Below are positions 11,601 to 21,920 of a DNA stretch of 44,055 nucleotides, piece by piece (position 1 is the stretch's first letter; each line of letters begins with the position of its first letter). The position numbers and the translations under genes are program-made. Source of the stretch: Phoronis australis (lineage: Eukaryota; Phoronida; Phoronidae); contig NMRA01000570.1 in the NCBI GenBank assembly GCA_002633005.1, positions 1 to 44,055 of the forward strand. The letters run 5' to 3'. The notes beneath the pieces were generated by a model that saw nothing but the letters and a program-made list of their open reading frames with translations, made no database searches and had not been told where the DNA came from.

Positions 11601-14600
11601 GTTTTCTACTTTACAGAGCGAGCAACTAAAAACTGCCGCACCATTGACTATTTTTTCAAAAAATCTTCGTACCAGAACCAAGTAATGTTTTTGGCATAAC
11701 AGTCAAACTAACTTGTATTCCGTAGACGCATGTCACTGGCGAGTAAAACTTGCTCGATGACAATCTTTGCATGTAATTCACGGCAATATCGATTGCGAAG
11801 ACTTGCGTGGTTTTGCTTTTCTCGCCATAAACTTGCTCTACGGAACGTAAACCGCTTACCCTTTGAAAAGTTCGTCGGTCTTTTAGTCACTAAGACTTAC
11901 ATTTCTCAAGCGCAGATATCCTTTATAGTCCAACTTTCCTGTCCTTTCTTGGTGTTGGAAACTGAGCCAATTATGCGACCCTGTAATCTCTCCATTCTTT
12001 ATTTCTCCGACAAAAACGTGTTCAAACCCACTGGAATCCTGCCGCCCCCTGGCCCTTGAGTACAGAGTGAACCACAACTTGCGGAGTTGGTTGATGAACT
12101 CAGAGTCTCCGCCACGCGTAGCATAACCTGAGAAAGTTGTTAACTGCCTTTTTAAAACCTGCCTTCCGTCGGCCGTCAAAAGCTATTTTTAGTTAGATCA
12201 CTTACAGTTATGAATTTTTTCCTCAAATTGATCAGAAGTGATTTGAGAGAATTGACTATTAATCGAAACTACAGGGTCTCAACTGGTTTGTCGGTCATGG
12301 CGGTATATTTTACACCGCGCTATTGTAAAACTACAACCAACGACAGTTCTCTCCACTCAGAAGCCACTTCTCATCAAAGCCACGGAAAAAAGTTCCATGC
12401 TTATATCAGGACGGAAAAGGTTGAGATCATTTTATAGTGGTAAGTGCTCTAAAGCAAAAGTTCACTTCTTCAGACGGAGCGCGACGGATTCTAGCGTACA
12501 ATCACTCACCTCACAAAATTTGAACGTCTCGTACACTCGAGCTTCATTCTTAAATGGTTACTTAATGTTCGCCGAAAACACCTATAACTAAGTGGATACC
12601 TTCAGTCCCACACTCCGCGCCGACTGAAATTATCTCCGGTAATTTTGGGAACAACAACCAGTGATAGTCATTCTGCATTTTTTTCGGATATGATTCCTGA
12701 TTATTCATAATATCTTAAATTGTTAAGCTGTTGTAGCATGGGCGACGCACCATAAAGGGCTGGAGCTATAGCCCCACTTTTTTCAGTGTTTTACAGCCCA
12801 TGGTCTATATAGGCAGTGCACTACAGGGGGGCTTTAGCGCCCCACTTTTTTCAGTGCTCCGCCGCCCATGTATACCTGCGTTAATTCGATCAAAGGAGAA
12901 AAATTGATTTGGACCACTTGCCACAGTAACATTAGACTCAATCTGTTCGTTACTCAGATGAGAAGAGATTTCATGGCTTGCGAAGAACAAAATGAGATCG
13001 GCTATGTCTTGAAACTATGCTCCGGTGGTGCACGAAATGACACGCCGTGACAAGTCACGAACCTGGTCTCGAGCAATAACGAATTGCTAATTGTTTTTAG
13101 GCACAGGAATAGGCTCCAAAGCTCTAATCTAAGCTGTTACCTTGGTTTAGGCCACTTACCGGTATGAAATTGATATAAAATATCTTTCTTAGTCATATTG
13201 GAGGTGATTTCAGGGCTTGGCCGCCGATAGAACTTACAAATCGCTACATTGCTCGAGACGAGGCTTTTCAAGTTGCTTGCACGCACCCAGCCTAAAAATT
13301 GGGGACCTCGAATTTTTAGGAATGTAGACCGTTACTTAAAAAAAAACGGGGTACGTCGATCCAGTGCTATGAATTATGCATCGGCCTTTTTAGTGGACTT
13401 TTGTCTCTTTTTTCTACTTTTCGGACTTTTTTCCCACTTCGCCAAATGAGGGGCTCGTTGAAGCCCACCTCCCTGGGTGCGCTCACGAGTTGGTTAGGTA
13501 GGGGATGTCATGCGCCGAGCATAGTTTCAAGAATTAGCGAATCTGTAGCTATTTGCAAATACAGAAACCACCTATCATCTGAGTAAGGAACAAGTCGAGT
13601 CCAATTCTATAGCGACACGTAGTGGTCCAACTCAAAATTCGTTTCCTGGACGGAACGTGGTGTTGTAATCTCGGTAAGTGACAGCCTTGTGCAGATTAAT
13701 ACCAAACCTTTCGTTTTCAAAAACAGCCACGCCATTTTCATCACGTCAGTTCTCATTATTTCTCGCAAGAACGAGTCTTGTTCCTTCGTTTCCGCCGTAG
13801 ATGGGTAGTCCGCCACGCCCGTATTGATGTTGTAGTTGTCGAGGAGATCCAGAAAAGCACGATAGGTTGGTCGTCTGAATAAAGTGGCTTCATTCGTAAG
13901 AGTCAGAAGTCTGAAATTGCACAAAGCTTAAGTAAGGCCTACACTGCACAAAGAATATGAAATGTGGGATTAGTGAAAGGAACCAACAGAGCTCCTCGTT
14001 AAAAACAATTGTGATCAGTGAGAAAAATGCTTGCAAGAAAATAATTGTTGTTTGCGGAAAATATACAACCGGAGAAAAAAGGCACATGTCTAAGATAAAA
14101 ACGAGTGGAAAACATAGATATACACAATTATTCTGTTTTGTATCTATAGGAGCAACATTCGTCTGGATCTTAGGACTTAAAAAAATCGTTATTCTGGATT
14201 ATATAATAAACGTATCTAAGGTACAATATCACTCCTTCATAGACTTCTAAGGCACAACTTTATGTCTCAGAGTGATAGAATGAACATGTAGGTCCCGAAA
14301 CACCAATAGATGGGTGTGTGCCGTTCAGGACAACATGCTGAACACTTCTGATAATGGAACCAGTGATGCAAGAATTGACCAACTGTAAAGGTAACAGTTT
14401 GTTGTAAATTCCATCGCAACTTTATGACCACTCCTCACTGGCGAATCCAGTATTTCGTCGAGAGAATGCTTTTAATGTTAGTCTTCGATATGCCACCCTT
14501 TTCTATGTGGTAAGGGGTGCTGCGGTATCCAAGCTCTCCCCCGGATCCACTCATACCCCCTGAAAAAGTCACCTTGATGGAGCAAGGTCTTTGTGAGCCT

Positions 14601-17600
14601 CAGTGTTGTAGATACGGCCTTGCAGATTGAGACTGTAGTCTGTACCCTCGGATGCGTAATTCGTGTCAGAGAACCACAGCTTGCGGAGAAATTGGGATAG
14701 TTCGACATCAGATACCGTTAGTGGTGAGGTCGGATAGGTCGTGGTAGATGGACGTGGCGTTGTTGTGGTGGGCATCGTAGTAGTGGTGGTCGGCAAGGTG
14801 GTGGTGGTCAGCTTGGTGTTGGTGGTCGGCTTGGTGTTGGTGGTCGGCTTGGTGGTGGCGGCTGCAACAATGCAAAATCATGCAGACAAAATAAACAGCA
14901 TTTTCAAAATTTCATTTAGGCCTACTCAATATTTCTTTACGCCTACAGCCATGGGAGGCAAATTAAGGCACATATGTTGAAAGATTCATGCAAAATACTA
15001 AGAACACATGGCAAAATTATTGTTCCCACCGTCAGACCAACAGCAGTCCATGATACACAGACGGGTTTCACTGAAGATAAACCGCCGTTTACTATGAGCT
15101 TTTACGCTTTTAATGTTCTTTTAAATTTTGAGACCAATCGTTGCAATTAACCTTTAAATCAGCCTCAAGATGTTTTTTACCCAAATGGTTTAGATTGCGG
15201 CTGCAGTCCTGTTTGACAAATCATTAGGCCCAATAACGAGTCGAGACGAAGTGGACTTACCTTGACATTGTTGTGGATAGTCTTTGCAACAGTTACGATA
15301 CTTGGAACACTCTTTGTTGCATTGACATGGCAGAGACCGGTCGTATTGCCGAGTGCACTTGCCCGCGCACGACCGTAGCCTAGAAACTGTCGTCACCTTC
15401 ATTGTGGAAGTCAGAGAACGGGTCGTTCCTAAATAGTGCACAAGAGCAAGGGTACACTATGCATGCACTACAAACCATTCTTTGAGAAAGCGAACATGCA
15501 TTCGGAGGCGAGGTAGGGGATGCTGCTATGCATTCAAAATCCTGACAAACGTAGCGCCTGAACAAAGGAGAAACTGGTTACCGAAAAATGAAACATTCTG
15601 GAGAGAATACTGATAACCCTACTGGTTGCCATAACTGTCACGCCCCCCACATCGCATCACCACGAATTTCATGTACTACCTGAGCCCATGTCCATCAAAC
15701 GTTGTTATAGACTGAGGATTCGAAAGTTGAACAATCACACCGTATGAAGTGGGAAACTATAATCGAAGCGTGGTACACGGTTCGTTAATTTTGGAATCGA
15801 CTCTCTCGAGGTCTGCTAGTACTTATGTGTACAAGATATACTTTACACGAAACGATACCACAAAGCCAAAATACACACAAAGTAGACGCGACCATTATAA
15901 AATCCTCCACAAATTCGAAGTGGTAAGACCCCTGTCTGACACACACAGTAGGCCTAACAAGTTTACAAATTATTCTTATGTCGTAACACAATTTTTCTAA
16001 AGCAACATAAATGATGCATATTCAATTTTGTTTTTTGCAATGAATATTTTGAATCAGACCGTTGTAGCAGATAAAGCCACATTTTCTTTCAGGCTACTTT
16101 TTACTTATTTTTTGAGCCACTTAACTGCGCGAGCGAGAACCATTCTTTTCGTTAAACTAACGTTATGTTGCTGCTGGGCATCCGGTATACTTACCGACGC
16201 ATGCGCTGAAGTAATCCTTGCAACAGTTACCATACTTGGAACATGCCCAGTTACATTGACACAACAGACGGTTGTTGTAACTTCTCCCACATTGGCCGAC
16301 ACATGACTTTGCTGGAATAAATCCAACAGTTTTTCAAAGAGCCTGTCAGTAGAATTGAGTTTGACGATTCCCCCTTTCAGTTGTAGACGAGTCATAAAAA
16401 ACTACCGTCGGCATGGAGTTATCATTTGAAATTTGCAGTGGGCATCCTTACGACATCCTGGATCCGCCACTGCTAATAAAGGGTGTAGGTGGTACTTATG
16501 AAGATACTGGACTGTGCGTGCACTTGTGGTCAGTGTGGCCACCTACCATGAAATCCCTAGGTAAAATTATTGAGACGTACATCATACGATTCGTATTTTT
16601 AATTGCAAGAGAAACGAAAAGTCGTGGTTGAATTGTCTTGTTAATTCCAAGTGATGTCATGTAGTTGGGGTATATGTGCCTATTATGTACCAATATAAAA
16701 ATATTTTTACTCAAGCGTTTTGCACATAGGTGCACGCTCCTAGAGATGCCCCAGCCTCTTTTAGACGTGAACAGATATCAGATTTAGTGCAACAATTAAA
16801 GAACAGCATATCAAAAGAGGTATCTGTAAAATATCTAGAGGTTCTTTGCTGTTTCTCGTTTGTTTACAGTCCAAGTTGCATCTTTATGTCAATTGCATTC
16901 AGTGTGATAATGACTGATAAGGACTGAGAGCATCAGTTAAGGCGGCAACAAGCCTGCGTTTCATGAAAAAAATCTAAATGTTTTGTAATTTAGTTTCGAT
17001 ACTGTACCTGTTGCATCAGCAAACACAGACACAGCAATCAAGAGAACGACCACTCCACACCGACACATTGTGAGACAAAGATGGCGACAGTAGGTGACGG
17101 ATAAGTCTGTCGACTTGAACAATGCAATATCTCGTGTGAATTCCATCGGCTGATGTGCGATAATACATTGTACACGTACCAGACCTTCAACACGACTAAG
17201 ATTAGGAATGAGAGAGGCGCGAACCTATTGTAGACTATCAATAGATCAAAATATTACACTGGCTCGTTCTTATGCTTAAAGTGATTATAGACCCGTCATC
17301 ATTAAAAAAGTAACTTAATTTAAACCAGTTATCGGTATAAAGCTGTTCTCATTCAGTTGCACATTACGCTTACTATCTAAAGTGATTGCTATGCTTAAGA
17401 ACTCACCACACGTCTCAGAACCATCGTGTTCGGCGCATGAAATAACCTGCCGCCTTGTTGACGTATTGAGCCTGCCTCTCGAGCTGTTACATGTAGTTCT
17501 TTCCAAGCGAAACAATTGTTTAAAGTTCGTGCAAGAAACAAGCAAAAAGCAGGATATACATGGGCGGATCCAGGATTTTGAGTTGGGGGGGGGGGGGCAG

Positions 17601-19112
17601 ANCTAAAGCAACATAAATGATGCATATTCAATTTTGTTTTTTGCAATGAATATTTTGAATCAGACCGTTGTAGCAGATAAAGCCACATTTTCTTTCAGGC
17701 TACTTTTTACTTATTTTTTGAGCCACTTAACTGCGCGAGCGAGAACCATTCTTTTCGTTAAACTAACGTTATGTTGCTGCTGGGCATCCGGTATACTTAC
17801 CGACGCATGCGCTGAAGTAATCCTTGCAACAGTTACCATACTTGGAACATGCCCAGTTGCATTGACACAGCAGACGGTTGTTGTAACTTCTCCCACATTG
17901 GCCGACACATGACTTTGCTGGAATAAATCCAACAGTTTTTCAAAGAGCCTCTCAGTAGAATTGAGTTTGGCGATTTCCCCTTTCAGTTGTAGACGAGTCA
18001 TAAAAACTACCGTCGGCATGGAGTTATCATTTGAAATTTGCAGTGGACATCCTTACGACATCCTGGATCCGCCACTGCTAGTAAAGGGTGTAGGTGGTAC
18101 TTATGAAGATACTGGACTGTGCGTGCACTTGTGGTCAGTGTGGCCACCTACCATGAAATCCCTAGGTAAAATTATTGAGACGTACATCATATACGATTCG
18201 TATTTTTAATTGCAAGAGAAACGAAAAGTCGTGGTTGAATTGTCTTGTTAATTCCAAGTGATGTCATGTAGTTGGGGTATATGTGCCCATTATGTACCAA
18301 TATAAAAATATTTTTACTCAAGCGTTTTGCACATAGGTGCACGCTCCTAGAGATGCCTCAGCCTCTTTTAGACGTGAACAGATATCAGATTTAGTGCAAC
18401 AATTAAAGAACAGCATATCAAAAGAGATATCTGTAAAATATCTAGAGGTTCTTTGCTGTTTCTCGTTTGTTTACAGTCCAAGTTGCATCTTTTGGTATGT
18501 CAATTGCATTCAGTGTGACAATGACTGACAAGGACTGAGAGCATCAGTTAAGGCGGCAACAAGCCTGCGTTTCATGAAAATCTAAATGTTTTGTAATTTA
18601 GACCACATGCTGATTTAAAATTTGACAGCTCCTCGAGACCACGTTCGGGTACTAGAATAACACGTACGTCGTGACAAGAAAAGTCTAGTCTCAAGAAATC
18701 CACAGTTCTCTCCAAGCCAAGACGTCGCACCTATTCTTATACGACGAACAATTTGATATCAATTTCTTTAACGGCAAGTAGACTAAGTCTACTATTGGTA
18801 TCTGTGAACCGAATCGAGAGCAGTTGCAACAATCATTGGCCACAGCTACTACAGCGCGGATCCAGAGGAGTCTGACGTACATAGAACTATCACATGTATC
18901 ACGTGCCTTCAATTACAACAGTACAAAATGAATGACCAAGCAAAGGTCAGAGGTCGGAACAACTCACTGGATCCTGCCCTGCTATGCCGTTCCCTGAACC
19001 CATCACCGTGAATACAGAACTGATTTATGAGGCTAAGTTTCGATACTGTACCTGTTGCATCAGCAAACACAGACACAGCAATCAAGAGAACGACCACTCC
19101 ACACCGACACAT
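8417..19112 (-). CDS. Secreted SMB-EndoU endoribonuclease (placental protein 11 / XendoU family)
   Basis: The rebuilt mRNA joins 19112-19052, 17917-17801 (or 16311-16195), 15386-15261, 14861-14573, 13910-13708, 12127-11901 (or 10221-9995) and 8653-8417. It has 1260 nt, 419 aa, and phases agree at every junction. Domains in order: signal peptide ([16 protein letters not shown]), two somatomedin B domains with eight Cys each, a Thr/Pro-rich mucin-like linker, then the XendoU domain. Catalytic-type motifs are '[10 protein letters not shown]' and 'GSHNW', carrying the two active-site His, and '[17 protein letters not shown]' near the end. The family is a metal-dependent endoribonuclease cutting at U; human ENDOU has the same SMB-EndoU layout. 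This one should act extracellularly or in the secretory pathway. Alternative exon copies come from two tandem duplications that may be assembly artefacts. Confidence 0.9.
9395..11205. repeat. Tandem duplicate block A, copy 1 (contains EndoU catalytic exon)
   Basis: Near-identical to 11311-13574, starting at 'aatggaaacgctgtttgga' and ending at 'cagaaaccaccta', where the sequence stops at the N at 11206. The other copy continues from that same word into unique sequence. Differences are scattered substitutions, small indels and a 467-bp insertion in the other copy. Confidence 0.85.
9995..10221 (-). CDS. EndoU catalytic exon, duplicate copy 1
   Basis: A 227-bp exon with 'ctcag' acceptor and 'gtaagt' donor. 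It encodes the two-His motifs '[10 protein letters not shown]' and 'GSHNWLSF'. It differs from the copy at 11901-12127 by about three residues (P/T, Y/D, G/R near the start). The exon enters in phase 1 and leaves in phase 0, so both copies cannot be spliced together in frame. Confidence 0.75.
11206..11206. other. Single N at duplication junction
   Basis: One undetermined base lies exactly where block A copy 1 stops. The next 104 bases match neither copy's flank, and copy 2 then begins. This looks like a contig join. Confidence 0.85.
11901..12127 (-). CDS. EndoU catalytic exon, duplicate copy 2
   Basis: Same 227-bp exon as 9995-10221, with intact splice sites and the motifs '[18 protein letters not shown]', '[10 protein letters not shown]' and 'GSHNW'. 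It lies in sequence contiguous with the upstream exon at 13708-13910. Confidence 0.85.
12593..13059. mobile_element. 467-bp insertion present in only one duplicate copy
   Basis: Copy 1 reads 'gactaag' directly into 'aacctggtctcg', while copy 2 has 467 extra bases between them. Inside are two direct sub-repeats that both contain 'gccccacttttttcagtg' and end near 'cccatg', first at about 12770 and again at about 12839. I see no coding capacity. It is probably a non-autonomous transposon relic. Confidence 0.55.
13708..13910 (-). CDS. EndoU exon with the 'RPTY...LLDNY' block
   Basis: Acceptor 'gcaatttcag', 203 bp, donor G|GTTTGG. The donor is weak, but it gives the right phase and the junction 'KTKG-YATRGG'. 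It encodes '[18 protein letters not shown]', 'NTGVADY' and '[18 protein letters not shown]', a conserved XendoU stretch ahead of the catalytic exon. An alternative donor four bases further on would break the frame. Confidence 0.88.
14573..14861 (-). CDS. EndoU exon: Thr-rich linker plus start of the XendoU domain
   Basis: Acceptor 'attgttgcag', donor AG|GTGACT. About 45 residues of Thr/Pro/Lys (repeats of 'PTTNTK') are followed by '[17 protein letters not shown]' and '[10 protein letters not shown]', the N-terminal XendoU signature. The linker looks like a mucin-type O-glycosylated spacer between the SMB and nuclease domains. Confidence 0.9.
14811..14864 (-). repeat. 18-bp coding minisatellite at the linker exon acceptor
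   Basis: Three 18-bp units (14811, 14829, 14847), in frame, each coding a version of 'PTTNTK'. The right-most unit reaches to the acceptor AG of the exon, so the array sits on the exon boundary. Confidence 0.75.
15261..15386 (-). CDS. EndoU exon encoding the second somatomedin B domain
   Basis: Acceptor 'gacgacag', donor 'gtaagt', phase 1-1. Translation includes '[20 protein letters not shown]' and '[16 protein letters not shown]', with eight Cys in SMB spacing. The symmetric phase is typical for a shuffled extracellular module. Confidence 0.9.
16195..16311 (-). CDS. EndoU first somatomedin B exon, duplicate copy 1
   Basis: 117 bp, acceptor 'ttattccag', donor 'gtaagt', phase 1-1. It encodes '[20 protein letters not shown]' and '[18 protein letters not shown]'. 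It differs from the copy at 17801-17917 by two synonymous changes only. Since it is symmetric, both copies could be spliced in series without a frameshift. Confidence 0.85.
17008..17068 (-). CDS. EndoU signal-peptide exon, duplicate copy 1
   Basis: Encodes '[20 protein letters not shown]' and ends ACAG|GTACAG in phase 1. It is a start exon with no acceptor, and here it lies between the two SMB copies. Confidence 0.75.
17602..17602. other. Single N at second duplication junction
   Basis: An N follows a run of 13-14 G and 'caga'. The next base starts block B copy 2 at exactly the word that begins copy 1. The G-run belongs to a hAT-like MITE that continues normally in the other copy at 19620. 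Confidence 0.85.
17801..17917 (-). CDS. EndoU first somatomedin B exon, duplicate copy 2
   Basis: Same 117-bp SMB exon as 16195-16311, with intact splice sites and identical translation. Confidence 0.85.
18602..19037. mobile_element. 436-bp insertion present in only one duplicate copy
   Basis: Copy 1 reads 'gtaatttag' straight into 'tttcgatactg'; copy 2 has 436 extra bases here, ending about 15 bases from the signal-peptide exon donor. No coding capacity is seen. The short words at the ends ('tttag' / 'ctaag') could be remnants of a target-site duplication. Confidence 0.5.
19052..19112 (-). CDS. EndoU signal-peptide exon, duplicate copy 2 (probable first coding exon)
   Basis: ATG at 19112, 20 codons plus one base, donor GTACAG. 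The hydrophobic core '[11 protein letters not shown]' followed by 'ADAT' gives a good signal peptide with a plausible cleavage after ADA. The phase joins SMB exon 17917-17801. A longer N-terminal extension would be open to a Met at 19190 but would bury the signal peptide, so I start here. Confidence 0.8.
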
Positions 19113-19596
19113 TGCGAGACAAAGATGGCGACAGTAGGTGACGGATAAGTCTGTCGACTTGAACAATGCAATATCTCGTGTGAATTCCATCGGCTGATGT
19201 GCGATAATACATTGTACACGTACCAGACCTTCAACACGACTAAGATTAGGAATGAGAGAGGCGCGAACCTATTGTAGACTATCAATAGATCAAAATATTA
19301 CACTGGCTCGTTCTTATGCTTAAAGTTGTTATAGACCCGTCATCATTAAAAAAGTAACTTAATTTAAACCAGTTATCGGTATAAAGCTGCTCTCATTCAG
19401 TTGCACATTACGCTTACTATCTAAAGTGACTGCTATGCTTAAGAACTCACCACACGTCTCAGAACCATCGTGTTCGGCGCATGAAATAACCTGCCGCCTT
19501 GTTGACGTATTGAGCCTGCCTCTCGAGCTGTTAGTTCTTTCCAAGCGAAACAATTGTTTAAAGTTCGTGCAAGAAACAAGCAAAAAGCAGGATATA

Positions 19597-19754
19597 CATG
19601 GGCGGATCCAGGATTTTGGGTTTGGGGGGGCAGAGCAGAGTATTAGCCAGGATTTTTGCCTGTCAGACATTGGCACTCCCGAACTGCCCAATGGAATCTT
19701 GGAGAATTTTAGGGGGGCCATGGCCCCCTTGGCCCCCCTCTAAATCCGCCACTG
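19597..19754. mobile_element. hAT-like MITE of about 158 bp
   Basis: Starts 'catgggcggatccaggattt' and ends 'taaatccgccactg', so the ends are inverted versions of CAGTGGCGGAT. Long G and C runs lie just inside each end. The truncated equivalent in block B copy 1 is where the sequence breaks at N 17602. Other ends of the same type are at 16444-16475, 18050-18081, 40856 and 43351. Confidence 0.65.
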
Positions 19755-20264
19755 GTATATGACGTCATATCTCCTGAGCATGTGCAGAGTAAAAATGGCC
19801 AATTGTAGATTTGGGCAACTGAACGAATAAGCAACACGAAGCCCGTCGGTTGGCCGGTTTGGGGCTACAATACTTCCATCGCTTTCCGTACGAATTTCGT
19901 CCCGTGTATTTTAAACGGGCGGTTGCCGCACTAAAAACTGTCACTTAAAAAAGTGCTTACTTTCTTCAGTGGTCCTTTTTACTTCAACACATATCTTGGA
20001 TGAAGCTTAGTTACGAGAATTAGGGTGACTTTGGCGAAGAATTCCAACTCCACTTTTTGTTCACCGTAACTTTTTCACCACGTACACGATAACGACAAAG
20101 TATTTCAAATGATCACGTGAGTTAGGCAAAGGCTACCGCGAGACTGAGCGAAGCGCATGACGCTGGCGCGCGACACTTGCAAAATAGCATGGAAAAGCAT
20201 CAAGTGAAATTTGTAATTATTTGTGTTCTTTGGACTTTTTATTCGTCAACATGCGTAATTTCAC
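19755..20264. other. Stretch between EndoU and the receptor pseudogene
   Basis: I see no exon or RNA gene. An upstream promoter for the minus-strand EndoU gene could lie here, but I cannot identify one. Confidence 0.5.
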
Positions 20265-21920
20265 GTAACTTCAGTTCACTAAAGGCATTTCTTGAAAGTG
20301 ACACAATCTCGTTGTGCGACAGGTTTAAACTCATTAGAGATCCGAGTCCTTCAAGCATGAAGTCAGATATGTATTTCAATTTATTTCTAGCGAGAACGAG
20401 AAACTTAAGCCGAGGAAGCAATTGAAGAGGTTGATCGCTAAGGTCAGATATGTTACACCACTATAGGTTAAGGTTTTTGATGTTCCAAAAATTCCAAACA
20501 AACTCTTGTGAAATTTTAAATTGTTCAAAGTTTTCTTTCAGCTTCAGTTTTCTGACATTTGTGAGATATGACAAGTTAAATGTTAAATTCACATTAGTTA
20601 CTTCCAAAGTGACATCATCACAATTAATAGGGGTAAAAATGTCCAGCGCATCAACTTCATTACCGTCCATTTCTAAGCGCATGAGACGTTTTGGGACCAT
20701 GAAATCTACAGAATTTATCGCCTTAATTTTATTGCAACTCAAGACAAGAATTGTGAGACTCGTTAAGTCTTCAAAAGTTCGGCATCCAAGTGAATGTTTG
20801 CAGTTGAAGTTTAGATGCAGTTCGCGTATTTTTGTTAGACCAACAAATGTCCCACGCTTCAAGACAGTAATTCGGTTATAAGATATTTATAAATTCAACA
20901 GATCTCTCATATGATAAAACTACTTTTCTTCTATTTCTTCTATACTGTTGGCTGCCAAACTAAGTGTTTGCAATGATTTCAAACAAATGAACATATCTTT
21001 CTTCACCAGCAGCAGCCAGTTTCCGCGTAGCCTAAGCCATTTAACAGACGAGATAGAAAAAAAATGTGCCGTTTTCAAATTTTGAAACTTTGTTAAATGA
21101 CAGATCAATCCTCACTGTTTGATTGGATAGAAAATACGCGTCTTCAACTACCCGCAAATGGTTTTGCCGCAAATCCAAGTATTCCGTACTAGCGAGCACC
21201 AGGCCACGGACCATGCTTATAGAATTGTTTCTCAAAATTAAAGTTATTTAATTTTCCAGCCCGTCAAAAACATTCTTGTGTACTGCTCTTAAATGGTTGT
21301 TTTCGAGCTGAAGACTTAACAAACTGTTCAAGCACCTAAACGTCCCATTTGCTATCCAAGAAATTTCATTGTATCCAATATATAATCTTTCAAGATTTGG
21401 CAATCAATCGCCAAAAGCATTGCCATCCAGCGAAGCAATATTGTTATGCGTCAAATCCAACACTTTTATCACAGGCGTTTCTGCAAATACGTCTTTTGAC
21501 AGAAATGATAAGCGATTACTTCTGAGATCCAGATATTCCAAGTTAACCAAGCCAGAAAAAGTTTTGCTTGTCAATTCACTTATTCTGTTGTCCCTTAAAT
21601 CCAGCGTCTTCAATTCAGTTAAAACAGTAAAAAGTCTTTCGGCGAAACCAGATAACAGATTCTTTCCAAGAATTAGTTGCTTCACTTGTGACAAATGAGT
21701 GAAAGCGTCACTCCGAATAGATTCCACAGTTCCAAAAGTCCACAGTTGCGACGTTCACCAAGTTTAGCGTTTCCTCACTGGTCAAGACCTTTTCTCTCCG
21801 CTGCACACAGATATTGGAAGAGACTGTCCACAAAATATTACTAAGCGTCACCAACAGGAGCATAAGTCCTCTCGTCACAGCCATTGCAGGGGAAATGATC
21901 CTCGTACGAACTCCACTCAT
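20265..21920 (-). pseudogene. Truncated inverted copy of the LRR-Ig receptor gene
   Basis: From the ATG at 21920 this strand follows the first 550 or so residues of the intact gene at 31366, but it is broken many times. A 5-nt deletion near 21724 shifts the frame after 'WNCGIY'. In-frame stops occur near 21407 (after 'NAFGD'), near 21249 (GAA AAT TAA) and near 20923 (TCG to TAG after 'EEIEEK'). A further frameshift lies near 21060. Homology ends abruptly at 20265 within an LRR, so the C-terminal LRRs, LRRCT, Ig and membrane segment are absent. About 960 bp of 5' flank is also shared, so this is a segmental inverted copy and not a retrocopy. Confidence 0.9.

Larger units (their letters stand above)
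11311..13574. repeat. Tandem duplicate block A, copy 2
   Basis: Second copy of the segment at 9395-11205, in the same orientation. It includes the EndoU exon at 11901-12127. It is longer because of the insertion at 12593-13059. Confidence 0.85.
15997..17601. repeat. Tandem duplicate block B, copy 1
   Basis: It starts at 'ctaaagcaacataaatgatg' and stops inside a G-run just before the N at 17602. It is almost identical to the segment starting at 17603. It contains an SMB exon and a signal-peptide exon. Confidence 0.85.
17603..19627. repeat. Tandem duplicate block B, copy 2
   Basis: Second copy of 15997-17601, carrying SMB exon 17801-17917 and signal-peptide exon 19052-19112, with a 436-bp insertion at 18602-19037. 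It runs on into unique sequence. Confidence 0.85.

Noticed and set aside
14741-14980. Val/Gly-rich + strand open frame
   Set aside because: It is the opposite strand of the Thr-rich EndoU linker exon.
20265-21920. Left LRR copy considered as an alternative functional receptor gene or assembly duplicate
   Set aside because: It has several stops, frameshifts and a truncation, and lies inverted with far more divergence than the N-junction duplicates, so it is a true old pseudogene.
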